From positions 756,312 through 815,172 of the forward strand of contig NZ_MKQR01000009.1 of assembly GCF_001940455.1 (NCBI RefSeq): DNA of 58,861 nt, written 5' to 3'. This DNA is from Actinokineospora bangkokensis. GTDB lineage: Bacteria; Actinomycetota; Actinomycetes; Mycobacteriales; Pseudonocardiaceae. The notes under the pieces were generated by a model. The model was not told where the DNA came from, made no database searches, and saw nothing but the letters and a program-made list of their open reading frames with translations. The position numbers were made by a program, and so were the translations under genes. Below are positions 1 to 7,866 of the stretch, in pieces. The stretch's first letter is position 1; every line of letters starts with the position of its first letter.

Positions 1-297
1 GACCAAGCCCACACCCCCACCACCATCACCCAACCCCTCACCCTCCCCACCCCAGGCGAAGTCCGCATCTACACCCTCACCTCACCCGACCCCACCACCG
101 CACCCCGCGACTGGGTCCTCGAAGGCTCCCCCAACGGCCACACCTGGACCACCCTCGACCGCCGCACCGACCAGGACTTCCCCTGGCCCCACCAAACCCG
201 CCCCTTCGCCATCACCACCCCCACCCACCACAACCACCACCGCCTCACCTTCACCGGCACCCCCACCCTCACCCAAATCCAACTCCTCGCCCCCTGA
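1..297 (+). CDS. C-terminal end of a secreted glycosidase with F5/8 type C (discoidin-like) domain, partial
   Basis: The frame is open from the first base to a TGA at 295-297, giving 98 residues of a protein that starts outside the window. The segment RDWVLEGSPNGHTW followed by TTLDRRTDQDFPW and QTRPFAI is the pattern of the F5/8 type C carbohydrate-binding domain at the C-terminus of large actinobacterial GH92 alpha-mannosidase-like enzymes. The catalytic part is not visible, so the GH92 assignment is inferred from the tail only. Codon choice is extreme, with almost every third base C. The gene is convergent with the phosphatase that ends at 303, only 5 bp away. Confidence 0.6.
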   Translation, partial: DQAHTPTTITQPLTLPTPGEVRIYTLTSPDPTTAPRDWVLEGSPNGHTWTTLDRRTDQDFPWPHQTRPFAITTPTHHNHHRLTFTGTPTLTQIQLLAP

Positions 298-302
298 CCC
301 CC

Positions 303-998
303 TCACCGACCCGTCGTACCACCCACCACAGCCTGATCCGCAGGCGCGTCCTCCGGCTTCGGCTCCGGCGGCACCACCCCCGCCAACTCCTTGCCCGAGT
401 CGTTCACCCGCAGCACGAACGGCCGCGTCTCGGTGTACCGCACCACCGACACCGACGCCGGGTCCACCACGATCCGCTGGAACGAGTCCAAGTGCTGCCC
501 CAACGCGTCCGCCAACAACGACTTGATCACATCACCGTGCGAGCACAACAACCACACCGCCCGATCCCCGAACTCCGCGGTCACCCGCGCGTCGTGCGCC
601 CGCACCGCCGCCACCGCCCGCGCCTGCACCGCCGCCAAACCCTCACCACCCGGGAACACCGCCGCCGACGGGTGCTGCTGCACCACCTTCCACAACGGCT
701 CCGCCAGCAGGTCCTTGATCGCCCGACCCGTCCACGACCCGTAGTCCACCTCGGCCAGGTCGTCCTCCACGACCGGCGTCAGGCCCCGCGCCGCCACCAG
801 CGGCGCCACCGTCTGCGCGCAGCGCAACAACGGCGACACCACCACCGACGACAGCGGGACCGACGCCAACCGGTCCACCAACCCCCCGGCCTGGGACCGA
901 CCCGTCTCGTCCAGCTCCACCCCCTCCGAACGACCGGCGAGCACACCGGAACCGTTCGCCGAGGAGCGGGCATGGCGGAGCATCACAACAGTGGCCAC
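303..998 (-). CDS. Histidine phosphatase family protein (phosphoglycerate mutase-like)
   Basis: A 231-residue protein of the branch-1 histidine phosphatase superfamily. LRHARS at residues 7-12 is the RHG-type motif, so His9 is the expected phospho-acceptor. The LCSHGD motif near residue 154 supplies the second catalytic His, and the acidic LAEVDYG segment near residue 83 fits the general acid. It resembles the group annotated in actinomycetes as putative phosphomutase (MSMEG_4193-like). The physiological substrate cannot be read from sequence. The start is GTG at 998, with no clear Shine-Dalgarno but a TAGGCT box 7 nt upstream, so a leaderless transcript is likely. It follows uppP on the same strand after a 25-bp gap. 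Confidence 0.85.
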   Translation of the reverse strand: MATVVMLRHARSSANGSGVLAGRSEGVELDETGRSQAGGLVDRLASVPLSSVVVSPLLRCAQTVAPLVAARGLTPVVEDDLAEVDYGSWTGRAIKDLLAEPLWKVVQQHPSAAVFPGGEGLAAVQARAVAAVRAHDARVTAEFGDRAVWLLCSHGDVIKSLLADALGQHLDSFQRIVVDPASVSVVRYTETRPFVLRVNDSGKELAGVVPPEPKPEDAPADQAVVGGTTGR

Positions 999-1005
999 AC
1001 CCCGG

Positions 1006-1011
1006 AGCCTA
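1006..1011 (-). promoter_or_regulatory. Candidate leaderless -10 box (TAGGCT) for the histidine phosphatase gene
   Basis: TAGGCT on the minus strand lies 7 nt before the GTG at 998. This spacing puts the transcription start at or next to the start codon, as in leaderless actinobacterial genes. No convincing -35 is visible. Confidence 0.4.
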
Positions 1012-1023
1012 GGAGACGCCCCA

Positions 1024-1854
1024 TCAGGTCGGGCTCACGACCCCCGTCGCCAACAACCCGCACAGCACCGCACCCACCGCGATCCGATACCACACGAACA
1101 CCATGAAGCTGTGCTTCGACACGTACCGCAACAACCACGCCACGCACGCGTATCCCACCGCGAACGCCACCACCGTCGCCACCACCGTCTGCGGCACCGA
1201 CGCCTCGAACCGACCCGACGGGTCACCCTCCACGATGTCCGGGATCGAGAACAACCCCGCCCCGAACACCGACGGGATCGCCAGCAGGAACGAGTACCGC
1301 GTCGCGGGCTCGCGTTGCAACCCCACCGCCAGCCCCGCCGTCAACGTCCCACCCGACCGCGACACCCCCGGGATCAACGCCAACGCCTGCGCGAACCCCA
1401 TCGCCAACGTGTCCCGCAACGTCAACCGGTCCCGCGCCAACTTCGCCGTCTCATCGGCCACCGCCAGGAACACCGCGAACACCATCAACACGATCGCGGT
1501 GATCCACAGGTTCCGCAGCGACGACTTGATCTGGTCCTGGAACAGCACCCCCAGCACCGCGATCGGCAACGACCCGATGATCACGTACCACGCCAGCCGG
1601 TACTCCGGCTCCCGCCGGGCCGACGCGCTGAACAACCCCCGGAACCACACCGAGAGCAACCGCCAGATGTCCTTCGCGAAGTAGATCACCACCGCCAGCT
1701 CCGTCCCCAGCTGGATGACGGCGGTGAACGACGCACCCGCGTCGTCGCCGAACCACAGCTCGGAGACGATGCGGATGTGCGCGGAGGAGGAGACGGGGAG
1801 GAACTCGGTCAACCCCTGGACGATGCCGAGGACAACCGCTTGAAACCAGGTCAA
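1024..1854 (-). CDS. uppP: Undecaprenyl-diphosphatase UppP (BacA)
   Basis: An integral membrane protein of 276 residues that dephosphorylates undecaprenyl pyrophosphate to recycle the lipid carrier for peptidoglycan and other wall polymers; overexpression of the family gives bacitracin resistance. The family signatures are present: [12 protein letters not shown] at residues 15-26, containing the catalytic Glu17 region, and PGVSRSGGT in the second conserved loop. Hydrophobic segments run through the whole protein and the length is normal. The start is TTG at 1854, which overlaps the upstream oxidoreductase stop by 4 nt (TTGA), so the two are probably translationally coupled. Confidence 0.95.
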   Translation of the reverse strand: MTWFQAVVLGIVQGLTEFLPVSSSAHIRIVSELWFGDDAGASFTAVIQLGTELAVVIYFAKDIWRLLSVWFRGLFSASARREPEYRLAWYVIIGSLPIAVLGVLFQDQIKSSLRNLWITAIVLMVFAVFLAVADETAKLARDRLTLRDTLAMGFAQALALIPGVSRSGGTLTAGLAVGLQREPATRYSFLLAIPSVFGAGLFSIPDIVEGDPSGRFEASVPQTVVATVVAFAVGYACVAWLLRYVSKHSFMVFVWYRIAVGAVLCGLLATGVVSPT

Positions 1855-2912
1855 CTACCCACTCCCGCGAGATCCAGAGCTTCCACGGCGACCCGCAGGG
1901 CCACCTTTGCCTGCTCCAGATCTTGCAGGACCGGCGAGATCGTCAACGTGGTGACCCCCGACTCGGCGAGGGCCTGCATCTTCTCGGCGACCCGCTCCTT
2001 CGGGCCCAGCAGCGCCGTCTGGTCCAGGAACCCCAGCGGCACCTTCGCCGCCGCCGCCTCGTACTGCTTCGACAGGTACAGGTCCTGGACCTCCGCGGCC
2101 TCGGCCTCGTACCCCATCCGGCACGCCAGGTTGTTGTAGAAGTTCTGCTCCCGGCTGCCCATGCCGCCCACGTACAGCGCCGCGTACGCCCGCACGTGGT
2201 CCGCCGCGGCCTGCCAGTCGTCCCCCACCACCAGCGGCACCGTCGGCACCACGTCGAACCCGTCCATGGCCTTGCCCGCCTTCGCCCGCCCCTTGGCGAT
2301 CAGCTCCAGCGACTCCCGGCCGTGCTCGGGCGAGTAGAAGATCGCCAACCAGCCGTCGGCGATCTCCCCGGTCAGCTCCAGGTTCTTCGGCCCGATCGAG
2401 GCCAGGTAGATCGGGATCTGCTCGCGCACCGGGTGCACCGTCAGCTTCAGCGGCTTGCCCGGCCCACCCGGCAGCGGCTGCACGAAGTGCTTGCCCTGGT
2501 AGTCCACCCGCTCCCGGCGCAGCGCCGTGCGGACGATCTCGACGTACTCCCGGGTGCGGGCCAGCGGCTTGTCGAACTTCACCCCGTACCAGCCCTCGGA
2601 CACCTGCGGCCCGGACACGCCCAGGCCCAGGCGGAACCGGCCACCGGAGAGCGTGTCCAGCGTCGCCGCGGTCATCGCCGCCATCGTCGGCCGCCGCGCC
2701 GGGATCTGCAGGATCGCGCTGCCGACGTCGATCGACGACGTCTGCGCCGCCACCCACGACAGCACCGTCGGCGCGTCCGACCCGTACGCCTCGGCCACCC
2801 AGGCGACCGAGTAGCCGAGCCGGTCCGCCTCCTTGGCCAGCTCGAGGTTCGCGGCGTCGTTCCCGGCGCCCCAGTAGCCCATGTTCAGTCCCAGTCGCAC
2901 GGGACCAGACAC
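1851..2912 (-). CDS. LLM class F420-dependent oxidoreductase
   Basis: A bacterial-luciferase-like TIM-barrel protein of about 353 residues that probably uses reduced F420, or less likely FMN. The opening [15 protein letters not shown], followed by [23 protein letters not shown], is characteristic of the mycobacterial and actinobacterial F420-dependent LLM group. The frame stays open up to 3008, but the extra residues have no family character and overlap the promoter, so GTG at 2912 was chosen; GTG at 2900 is the alternative. The substrate is unknown. It is the first gene of an apparent LLM-uppP-phosphatase operon and has a recognisable promoter at 2996-3024. Confidence 0.85.
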   Translation of the reverse strand: MSGPVRLGLNMGYWGAGNDAANLELAKEADRLGYSVAWVAEAYGSDAPTVLSWVAAQTSSIDVGSAILQIPARRPTMAAMTAATLDTLSGGRFRLGLGVSGPQVSEGWYGVKFDKPLARTREYVEIVRTALRRERVDYQGKHFVQPLPGGPGKPLKLTVHPVREQIPIYLASIGPKNLELTGEIADGWLAIFYSPEHGRESLELIAKGRAKAGKAMDGFDVVPTVPLVVGDDWQAAADHVRAYAALYVGGMGSREQNFYNNLACRMGYEAEAAEVQDLYLSKQYEAAAAKVPLGFLDQTALLGPKERVAEKMQALAESGVTTLTISPVLQDLEQAKVALRVAVEALDLAGVGS

Positions 2913-2995
2913 TACCCACCGGTATCGCTCCCCCACCACCTCTGTCGCGGCGGGTTGGAGGAAGTCCTTAGTCGACTGTTCGACACCAGCCGGTT

Positions 2996-3024
2996 GTAGT
3001 AAAGTCAATTATCTTGATAGTCAA
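2996..3024 (-). promoter_or_regulatory. Candidate sigma-A-type promoter of the LLM oxidoreductase operon
   Basis: On the minus strand TTGACT (3024-3019) is followed after 17 bp by TACTAC (3001-2996). This implies a leader of roughly 75 nt before the GTG at 2912. The -35 element lies inside the TTGATAG-type tandem motif at 3014-3034, so a protein bound there should affect this promoter. The region is strikingly AT-rich compared with its surroundings. Confidence 0.5.
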
Positions 3025-3034
3025 TAGTCGATAA
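3014..3034. promoter_or_regulatory. Tandem TTGATAG-type box, copy 1
   Basis: TTGATAG at 3014-3020 and TCGATAA at 3028-3034 form a degenerate direct repeat with a 14-bp period, preceded by TTATC. The same arrangement recurs at 3308-3328 and 38788-38808. The copy overlaps the -35 of the LLM oxidoreductase promoter. The cognate regulator is not identified. Confidence 0.45.
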
Positions 3035-3208
3035 ATAACTCCAAGTCATGCATGGCCCGTCGCGACGGCTGCACACGCCCCACCGCAACCTCTTCAGCAG
3101 CAAGAACCCGATCAATCAGCCGGGGCGTTGCCTCGTCCCCACCTCCGCCAACCAGGCCACCGCGCACCCACTCCCCCGTTCCACCACGACGGCGGCCACC
3201 TGCGCGCT

Positions 3209-3370
3209 CCCACGTGGCACTCCCCCAGCTTCCGCGGACCCCTCGATCTAGGCGTTGTTGGCCGTTGCGAGCTTCTGCTCGCGCGAGAACTGGAAACATT
3301 CATTACCTTGATAGTGACTAGTTGATAGATTTTCCATGGATGGCCCTGACCTGGGGGAGTGCCACGTGGG
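3209..3370. repeat. 20-bp perfect inverted repeat flanking the aldo/keto reductase promoter region
   Basis: CCCACGTGGCACTCCCCCAG at 3209-3228 is repeated as its exact reverse complement at 3351-3370. Similarity extends imperfectly outward through the neighbouring GCGCGC. The arms are 122 bp apart in an otherwise non-coding stretch (2913-3417) and look like two copies of an interspersed intergenic repeat in opposite orientation. They give rise to short spurious open frames containing WGSATW, which should not be read as genes. Confidence 0.6.
3308..3328. promoter_or_regulatory. Tandem TTGATAG box, copy 2 (perfect direct repeat)
   Basis: TTGATAG at 3308-3314 and again at 3322-3328, a perfect 7-bp direct repeat with 14-bp period, preceded by TTACC and followed by ATTTTCC. 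It lies about 90 bp upstream of the chosen aldo/keto reductase start. It is the best-conserved of the three copies in the window. Confidence 0.45.
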
Positions 3371-3403
3371 GGCGCGCCGAGTCGCGGTGGGCGGGGTTCG
3401 GCC

Positions 3404-3409
3404 TAGGCT
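3404..3409 (+). promoter_or_regulatory. Candidate leaderless -10 box (TAGGCT) for the aldo/keto reductase
   Basis: TAGGCT lies 8 nt before the GTG at 3418, the position expected for a leaderless start. There is no Shine-Dalgarno before that GTG, which supports this reading. Confidence 0.35.
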
Positions 3410-3417
3410 TCCTGGCC

Positions 3418-4392
3418 GTGGAGCAACGACACCTCGGGCGCAGCGGCCTGCGCGTCTCCCGGATGGCGCTGGGCACGATGACCTGGGGCGGTGCCACGGA
3501 CGCGGACACCGCGGCCGCGCAGCTGACCGCGTTCACCGAGGCGGGCGGCACCCTGGTCGACACCGCGGACGTCTACGCCGACGGGGCGAGCGAGAGCCTG
3601 CTCGGTGACCTGCTCGACGACCTGGTGCCCCGGGAGCACGTCGTGCTCGCCACCAAGGCCGTCGCCCGGCGCCACGACGGCCCGTTCGGCGGCGGTGCCT
3701 CCCGCGGCGCACTGCTCAACGCCCTGGAGGGTTCGCTCACCCGCCTGGACACCCACTACGTCGACCTGTGGCAGCTGCACGCGTGGGACGACGCGGTGCC
3801 GCTGGAGGAGACGCTGTCGGCCGTCGACGCGGCGGTGCGCTCCGGCAAGGTCCGCTACGCGGGCATCTCGAACTACTCGGGCTGGCAGACCGCCACCGCG
3901 GCCACCCGCCAGGCGCACGTCGCAGGCGCCGCCCCCCTGGTCAGCACGCAGGTCGAGTACTCGCTGCTGGAACGCGGCGTGGAGCGCGAGGTGGTCCCGG
4001 CCGCCGAGCACCACGGCCTCGGCCTGCTCCCCTGGGCGCCGCTCGGCCGCGGCGTGCTCACCGGCAAGTACCGCACGAGCACTCCCCCGGACTCGCGCGG
4101 CGCCGACCCCGGCTTCGCCCCGTACGTCGACCACCACCGCACCGAACGGGCCGCCCGCATCGTGCACGCGGTGATGACCGCGGCCGACGGCCTGGGCACC
4201 TCTCCCCTGGCGGTGGCGCTGGCCTGGGTCCGCGACCGCCCCGGAGTGGTCGCCCCGGTCGTCGGGGCCCGGGACGAGGCGCAGCTGACGACATCCCTGT
4301 CCGCCGAGGCGCTGACCCTGCCGCCCGCCATCCGCGCCGCGCTGGACGACGTCAGCAGCCTGGACTTCGGCTACCCGGAACGCCGCCCGTGA
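3418..4392 (+). CDS. Aldo/keto reductase
   Basis: A 324-residue NADPH-dependent (beta/alpha)8-barrel oxidoreductase. It begins VEQRHLGRSGLRVSRMALGTMTWGG, the usual AKR opening with the first strand. The catalytic tetrad is visible: Asp and Tyr in DTADVYADG, Lys in LATKAV and His in WQLHAWD. SNYSGWQ and the C-terminal PVVGARDEAQL are the expected cofactor-binding stretches. An in-frame ATG at 3322 exists, but the extra residues derive from the 20-bp intergenic repeat and lack family similarity, so GTG 3418 is preferred. The substrate is unknown. It is transcribed divergently from the LLM oxidoreductase, and both promoter regions carry the same tandem box. Confidence 0.9.
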   Translation: MEQRHLGRSGLRVSRMALGTMTWGGATDADTAAAQLTAFTEAGGTLVDTADVYADGASESLLGDLLDDLVPREHVVLATKAVARRHDGPFGGGASRGALLNALEGSLTRLDTHYVDLWQLHAWDDAVPLEETLSAVDAAVRSGKVRYAGISNYSGWQTATAATRQAHVAGAAPLVSTQVEYSLLERGVEREVVPAAEHHGLGLLPWAPLGRGVLTGKYRTSTPPDSRGADPGFAPYVDHHRTERAARIVHAVMTAADGLGTSPLAVALAWVRDRPGVVAPVVGARDEAQLTTSLSAEALTLPPAIRAALDDVSSLDFGYPERRP

Positions 4393-4465
4393 CCAACCCT
4401 CAACCTCACGTTGAACTTCACCCCGACCGCACCCTCCGAGCCCATTCCCGCAGGTGAGAGCATGG

Positions 4466-4486
4466 TCAACCTCAAGTAGAGGTTGA
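4466..4486. terminator. Palindrome between convergent genes: terminator or relic MerR-type operator
   Basis: TCAACCTC (4466-4473) and GAGGTTGA (4479-4486) are perfect 8-bp arms around AAGTA, three bases from the stop of the minus-strand gene ending at 4490. A second TCAACCTC lies at 4400-4407. The position between two gene ends suggests a bidirectional terminator, but there is no T-run, and the sequence also resembles MerR/SoxR-type spacer palindromes. Confidence 0.35.
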
Positions 4487-4489
4487 AGA

Positions 4490-4900
4490 TCAGACGTTCT
4501 CCGGCTGCTCTTCGCGCTCGAAGTGCTCGCGGGCCGCCGGGTGGTACATCAGCCGCGTGGCCGCCACCAGGAGCGCGAAGGCCAGCAGCACCCCGCCCAG
4601 CTCCCCCGGCCGCACGCCCAGCGCCAAGCCGGGGAGCAGCAGCACTCCCCCGGCCATGACCGCCGCCGGGCGCGCCCACGGCCTGCCCGCGCGGGCGCTC
4701 AGCGCGAACCAGATGAGCAGGGTGAGCGGCAGCAGGAACGCGGTGAGGTCCGCGCCGCCGACGACGGAGAACCACGCCAGCTGCGCCCCGGTCACCACCG
4801 ACTCCGCGAGCAGGAGGACGCAAGCGGCGCGCGCGGCGGCCGGGGGCTCGACGGGGTTGGGGTCCCCGAAGATCGGCAGGTTGGCGGGGTCGATGGCCAC
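4490..4900 (-). CDS. Small membrane protein of unknown function
   Basis: A 136-residue protein beginning VAIDPANLPIFGDPNPVEPP and then showing four hydrophobic segments, ending in a charged tail (HFEREEQPENV). GTG at 4900 was chosen because AGGAGG lies 5 nt upstream on the minus strand; the longer open frame to 5320 has no coding character. I do not recognise a family. It is transcribed divergently from the lipoprotein gene at 5100. Confidence 0.65.
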   Translation of the reverse strand: MAIDPANLPIFGDPNPVEPPAAARAACVLLLAESVVTGAQLAWFSVVGGADLTAFLLPLTLLIWFALSARAGRPWARPAAVMAGGVLLLPGLALGVRPGELGGVLLAFALLVAATRLMYHPAAREHFEREEQPENV

Positions 4901-5099
4901 CGGCACCTCCTGGTCGCGCGCCCGGCGTCGTGACTGCTGCGTCGACCGCGGCCACGCGGCTGTTACGGAATGGTGTCGATGTCCCCCGTTCGGGCGATGA
5001 GGTGCCGTGCGGCACACCGGTGGCGGGGCGTCGTGGCCACGGCGCGCGCGGTGCGGGATGCTGGGGAGAACCAGCCCCACTCCCGCGGAGGTCCGCACG

Positions 5100-6110
5100 G
5101 TGCGTCCCCTCGTCGCCGCCGCCCTGGTCGTGTGCACCGGGTCGGCCCTGCTCGCCGGGTGCTCCTCGGACGCCCAGCCCAACGACGAGCTGATGCTGTC
5201 GGACAACCCGGTCGCGGCGACCGCGGCCACCTCCCCCGCGCTGTCGAAGCCGCCCGCGGGGACGGTGCTGCCGGTGTCCTCGGCAGTGACCGCGCTGGCC
5301 ACCGACGCCCAGACCCGCACGCTGGCCGTCGCTGTGTCGACCCCGCCGAGCGTGCAGCTCTACGACCTCGACGCCCCCGGCGCGGCCCCCCGCTCGGTCC
5401 CCCTCCCCTCCCCCGCCGCGTCGCTGTCCGTCGCGGCGCCCGGCGGCCCGGTCGTGGCCGCCACCGGCGGCGCGGTCGTCCGCGTGGACCTGGCGACCGC
5501 GACGGCGACGCCGACCGAGGTCGCGGGCGATCCCGTGGACGCGACGACCTTCGCCGACGACACCCTGGTCGCGGTGCGGGACGGCAAGGGGATCGCCGTG
5601 CTGGCGGGCGACAAGGTGCAGCGGGTGATCACCGGGGGCCTGCTCAGCGCCGACCAGGTGTACGGCCTGGGCCAGCGGGCCGTGGTGCTCGACCGCCTGC
5701 GCAACGCGGTCTTCCAGGTCGACGTCGGCGCGGGCACCGTCGGGGAGGGCCTGCGCGCGGGCCAGGGCGCCACCAACGGCGTGGTGGACCGGTTCGGCCG
5801 CGTGCTGGTCACCGACACGCGGGGCGGCGCGCTGATGGCGTTCTCGACCGACCCGCTGCTGATGCGCCAGCGCTACCCGGTCGCGGGCGCCCCGTACGCG
5901 ATCGCGTACGACCCCACGCGCGACCTCGCGTGGGTCACACTGACGGAGACCAACGAGGTGGTCGGCTACGCGGTGGCGGGTCCGGAGCCGGTGGAGCGCC
6001 ACCGCTTCCCGACCGTGGCGCAGCCGAACTCGGTCGCGGTGGACCCGACCACCGGCCGCGTCCTCGTGGCCTCGGCGACGGGCGGAGGAGTGCAGGTGGT
6101 CCAGCCTTGA
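5100..6110 (+). CDS. Secreted lipoprotein with beta-propeller (YncE/SMP-30-like) repeats
   Basis: A 336-residue protein with a lipoprotein signal: a basic start, a hydrophobic stretch and the lipobox LLAGC at about residues 17-21, so it should be anchored outside the membrane. The rest is a series of short beta-rich repeats, such as AVSTPPSVQLYDLD, TNGVVDRFGRVLVTDTRGGALMAF and NSVAVDPTTGRVLVAS, typical of YncE-like propellers. GTG 5100 was chosen because GGAGG at 5087-5091 gives 8-nt spacing and because it places the signal peptide at the N-terminus. The stop overlaps the start of the DUF5703 gene by one base. No enzymatic role is evident. Confidence 0.8.
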   Translation: MRPLVAAALVVCTGSALLAGCSSDAQPNDELMLSDNPVAATAATSPALSKPPAGTVLPVSSAVTALATDAQTRTLAVAVSTPPSVQLYDLDAPGAAPRSVPLPSPAASLSVAAPGGPVVAATGGAVVRVDLATATATPTEVAGDPVDATTFADDTLVAVRDGKGIAVLAGDKVQRVITGGLLSADQVYGLGQRAVVLDRLRNAVFQVDVGAGTVGEGLRAGQGATNGVVDRFGRVLVTDTRGGALMAFSTDPLLMRQRYPVAGAPYAIAYDPTRDLAWVTLTETNEVVGYAVAGPEPVERHRFPTVAQPNSVAVDPTTGRVLVASATGGGVQVVQP

Positions 6111-6310
6111 TGACCGACGACGACTGGGAGTACATGCCGCTGCGCCTGCCGCCGGACGTCTCCCGGCTGACGGCCGCCACGCAGCTGGCCATCCAGGCGG
6201 AGTTCTCCGGCTGGGAGCTGTCGAACGTGCGCCTCTACAGCGACGGCACGCGCAAGGTGTGGCTGCGCCGCAAGCGGCGCAAGGTCCCCCTGCCCGGCCT
6301 GAGCACCTGA
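6110..6310 (+). CDS. DUF5703 family protein
   Basis: A 66-residue protein with the pattern DDWEYMPLRLPPDVSR, then FSGWELSNVRLYSDGTRKVWLRRKRRK, which matches the small conserved actinobacterial DUF5703 family. The ATG overlaps the previous stop (TGATG), so it is translationally coupled to the propeller lipoprotein. The basic C-terminus might bind nucleic acid or membrane, but function is unknown. Confidence 0.8.
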   Translation: MTDDDWEYMPLRLPPDVSRLTAATQLAIQAEFSGWELSNVRLYSDGTRKVWLRRKRRKVPLPGLST

Positions 6311-6314
6311 CCCG

Positions 6315-6340
6315 GCCCCACCGCCTGATCCGGGTGGGGC
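6315..6340. terminator. Hairpin terminator between convergent genes
   Basis: GCCCCACC (6315-6322) pairs with GGTGGGGC (6333-6340) around a 10-nt loop. It follows the DUF5703 stop by 4 nt and precedes the end of the convergent DUF2231 gene. Confidence 0.5.
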
Positions 6341-6368
6341 GCCGCCCCTTCGGCACCCCACCTCGCGA

Positions 6369-6890
6369 TCACTTGCCCGCTTCCACGCCCACGCCGTCCC
6401 ACACGGCCTTGGCGCCCGCGTCGCCGACGCGGTAGACCTGCACGCCCGCGGCGACACCCAGGGCGATGCTGAGCACCGCCGCCACGATGAGCGCGGGCTT
6501 GGTCCACGTGGGAGCCGCGACCCTGGTGGCCGTGCCGCCGCCCGCGGCGGGCTCGTCGGCCGGGCCTGCGCCGCGCCGGGCCGCGCGGTCGACGAGCATG
6601 AGGGCGAGCAGCACCAGGAACAGCGGGGCGACGAAGAAGATCAGCGTGTCCCCGAGCTCGGCGTGCTCGCGGATCAGCTCGTTGTCCGGCAGCGCGGCCT
6701 GCAGGGTCTCGCCGCTGTTCGCCGCGATCGGGGTGAGCACGGCCGCCGCGGCGGCGAAGGCGACCACGAGCCAGCCGAACCGCTGCCGGGCCGCGGGCCA
6801 CAGCGCGATCACCACGGCGCCGAGCACCGAGAGCGGCACCAGTACCACCACCCCGTGCACCACCAGCGGGTGGAGCGGCAGATCGTTCAT
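6369..6890 (-). CDS. DUF2231 domain membrane protein
   Basis: A 173-residue membrane protein. The N-terminus NDLPLHPLVVHGVVVLVPLSVLG and the later ELIREHAELGDTL are the DUF2231 pattern, with conserved His residues near the membrane surface that in some relatives suggest metal or haem binding. Four hydrophobic segments are visible; the central loop DRAARRGAGPADEP is soluble and charged. ATG 6890 has GGAGG nine bases upstream. It stands alone, downstream of the hydrolase gene on the same strand. Confidence 0.8.
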   Translation of the reverse strand: MNDLPLHPLVVHGVVVLVPLSVLGAVVIALWPAARQRFGWLVVAFAAAAAVLTPIAANSGETLQAALPDNELIREHAELGDTLIFFVAPLFLVLLALMLVDRAARRGAGPADEPAAGGGTATRVAAPTWTKPALIVAAVLSIALGVAAGVQVYRVGDAGAKAVWDGVGVEAGK

Positions 6891-6974
6891 CGGGCAACAC
6901 CTCCGTGGACGGGTACGTCACCGGTGTCTACGCCGCGCCCCCGCGCCCGGTTCAGCACCCACCACCGCGGCTGG

Positions 6975-7865
6975 TCAGCCCGAGCGCAGCGCGGCGTGGG
7001 CCATGCCCACCAATCGGGGGAGGACGAGCGGTGCGGCCTCCAGCGGCACCATGTGCCCGACGCCGGGCAGCACCAGGGCGGTGCCGTCGGTGGAGCGGGC
7101 GGCCAGGACGGCTGCGTGCGCGGTGGGCACGAGCCGGTCGCGCTCTCCGACGACGGCCAGCACGGGCACGTCGGCGGCGAAGTCCAGGGCGGCCTGGCGG
7201 CCGAAGCGGTCGAGGCCGGGGCGGAAGAGCACGGCGGTGTCGGGCCAGTGCGCGCTGACCACCCGCGCCACCAGCTCCACGTCGTCGGGGTCGGGGTCGT
7301 CGCCGAGCAGCAGCCAGCGGATGCCGGTGGTGGTGGCCTTGTCGAGGCCGTGGCCCAGCGGGGAGGGCACGCGGCGGCCGAGGATGGCGCCGAGGTCGCG
7401 CACCAGCGCGCCGAGCGAGCCCGGCCAGGCGGTCGAGGTCTCCGCGAGCCAGCTGGCACCGGTGCCCAGGAACGCCAGCCCGCCGAGCCGGTGGCCGAGA
7501 ACGTCGCGGTGGCGGGTGGTGGCCGAGGTGATCACCAGCCCGCCCATGCCGTGCCCGACCAGCACCAGCCTGCCCTCCGGCACCTCGGCGGCCACCAGCT
7601 CGGCCAGGTCGTCGGCGAGCCTGCCGATGACGGCGGTGGTGGGCGTGGCGGGGCTGGACTCCCCGTGGCCGCGGTGGTCGTAGGCGAGCACGGCGACGGG
7701 CCGCTCGGCCGCGGCGGGCAGCTGGTCGACGATCCGGTGCCAGACCCGCCGGTCGTGGGCGTAGCTGTGCGCCAGGACGACGGTCACCCCCGCACCGGGG
7801 TCCCCGGTGCGGGTGAAGGCCAGCTCCGCGCCGTCGGCCAGCGCGCGGCGACCCGTCGCGCGCAC
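6975..7865 (-). CDS. Alpha/beta-hydrolase fold protein lacking the nucleophile serine
   Basis: A 296-residue alpha/beta-hydrolase. The oxyanion region VVLAHSYAHDRRVW, the DHRGHGES motif, the acid region VVGERDRLVP and the C-terminal GVGHMVPLEAA give the expected fold and the Asp and His of the triad. The nucleophile elbow reads VGHGMGG instead of GHSMGG: the codon at the serine position is GGC, glycine. Activity as a classical esterase is therefore doubtful. The gene starts with GTG one base after the M20 peptidase stop, so the pair forms an operon. The substrate is unknown. Confidence 0.85.
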   Translation of the reverse strand: MRATGRRALADGAELAFTRTGDPGAGVTVVLAHSYAHDRRVWHRIVDQLPAAAERPVAVLAYDHRGHGESSPATPTTAVIGRLADDLAELVAAEVPEGRLVLVGHGMGGLVITSATTRHRDVLGHRLGGLAFLGTGASWLAETSTAWPGSLGALVRDLGAILGRRVPSPLGHGLDKATTTGIRWLLLGDDPDPDDVELVARVVSAHWPDTAVLFRPGLDRFGRQAALDFAADVPVLAVVGERDRLVPTAHAAVLAARSTDGTALVLPGVGHMVPLEAAPLVLPRLVGMAHAALRSG

Positions 7866-7866
7866 G

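Noticed and set aside
3021..3299. 92-codon minus-strand open frame between the LLM and AKR genes
   Set aside because: Its sequence is created by the 20-bp intergenic repeat (WGSATW) and it has no ribosome site or family similarity.
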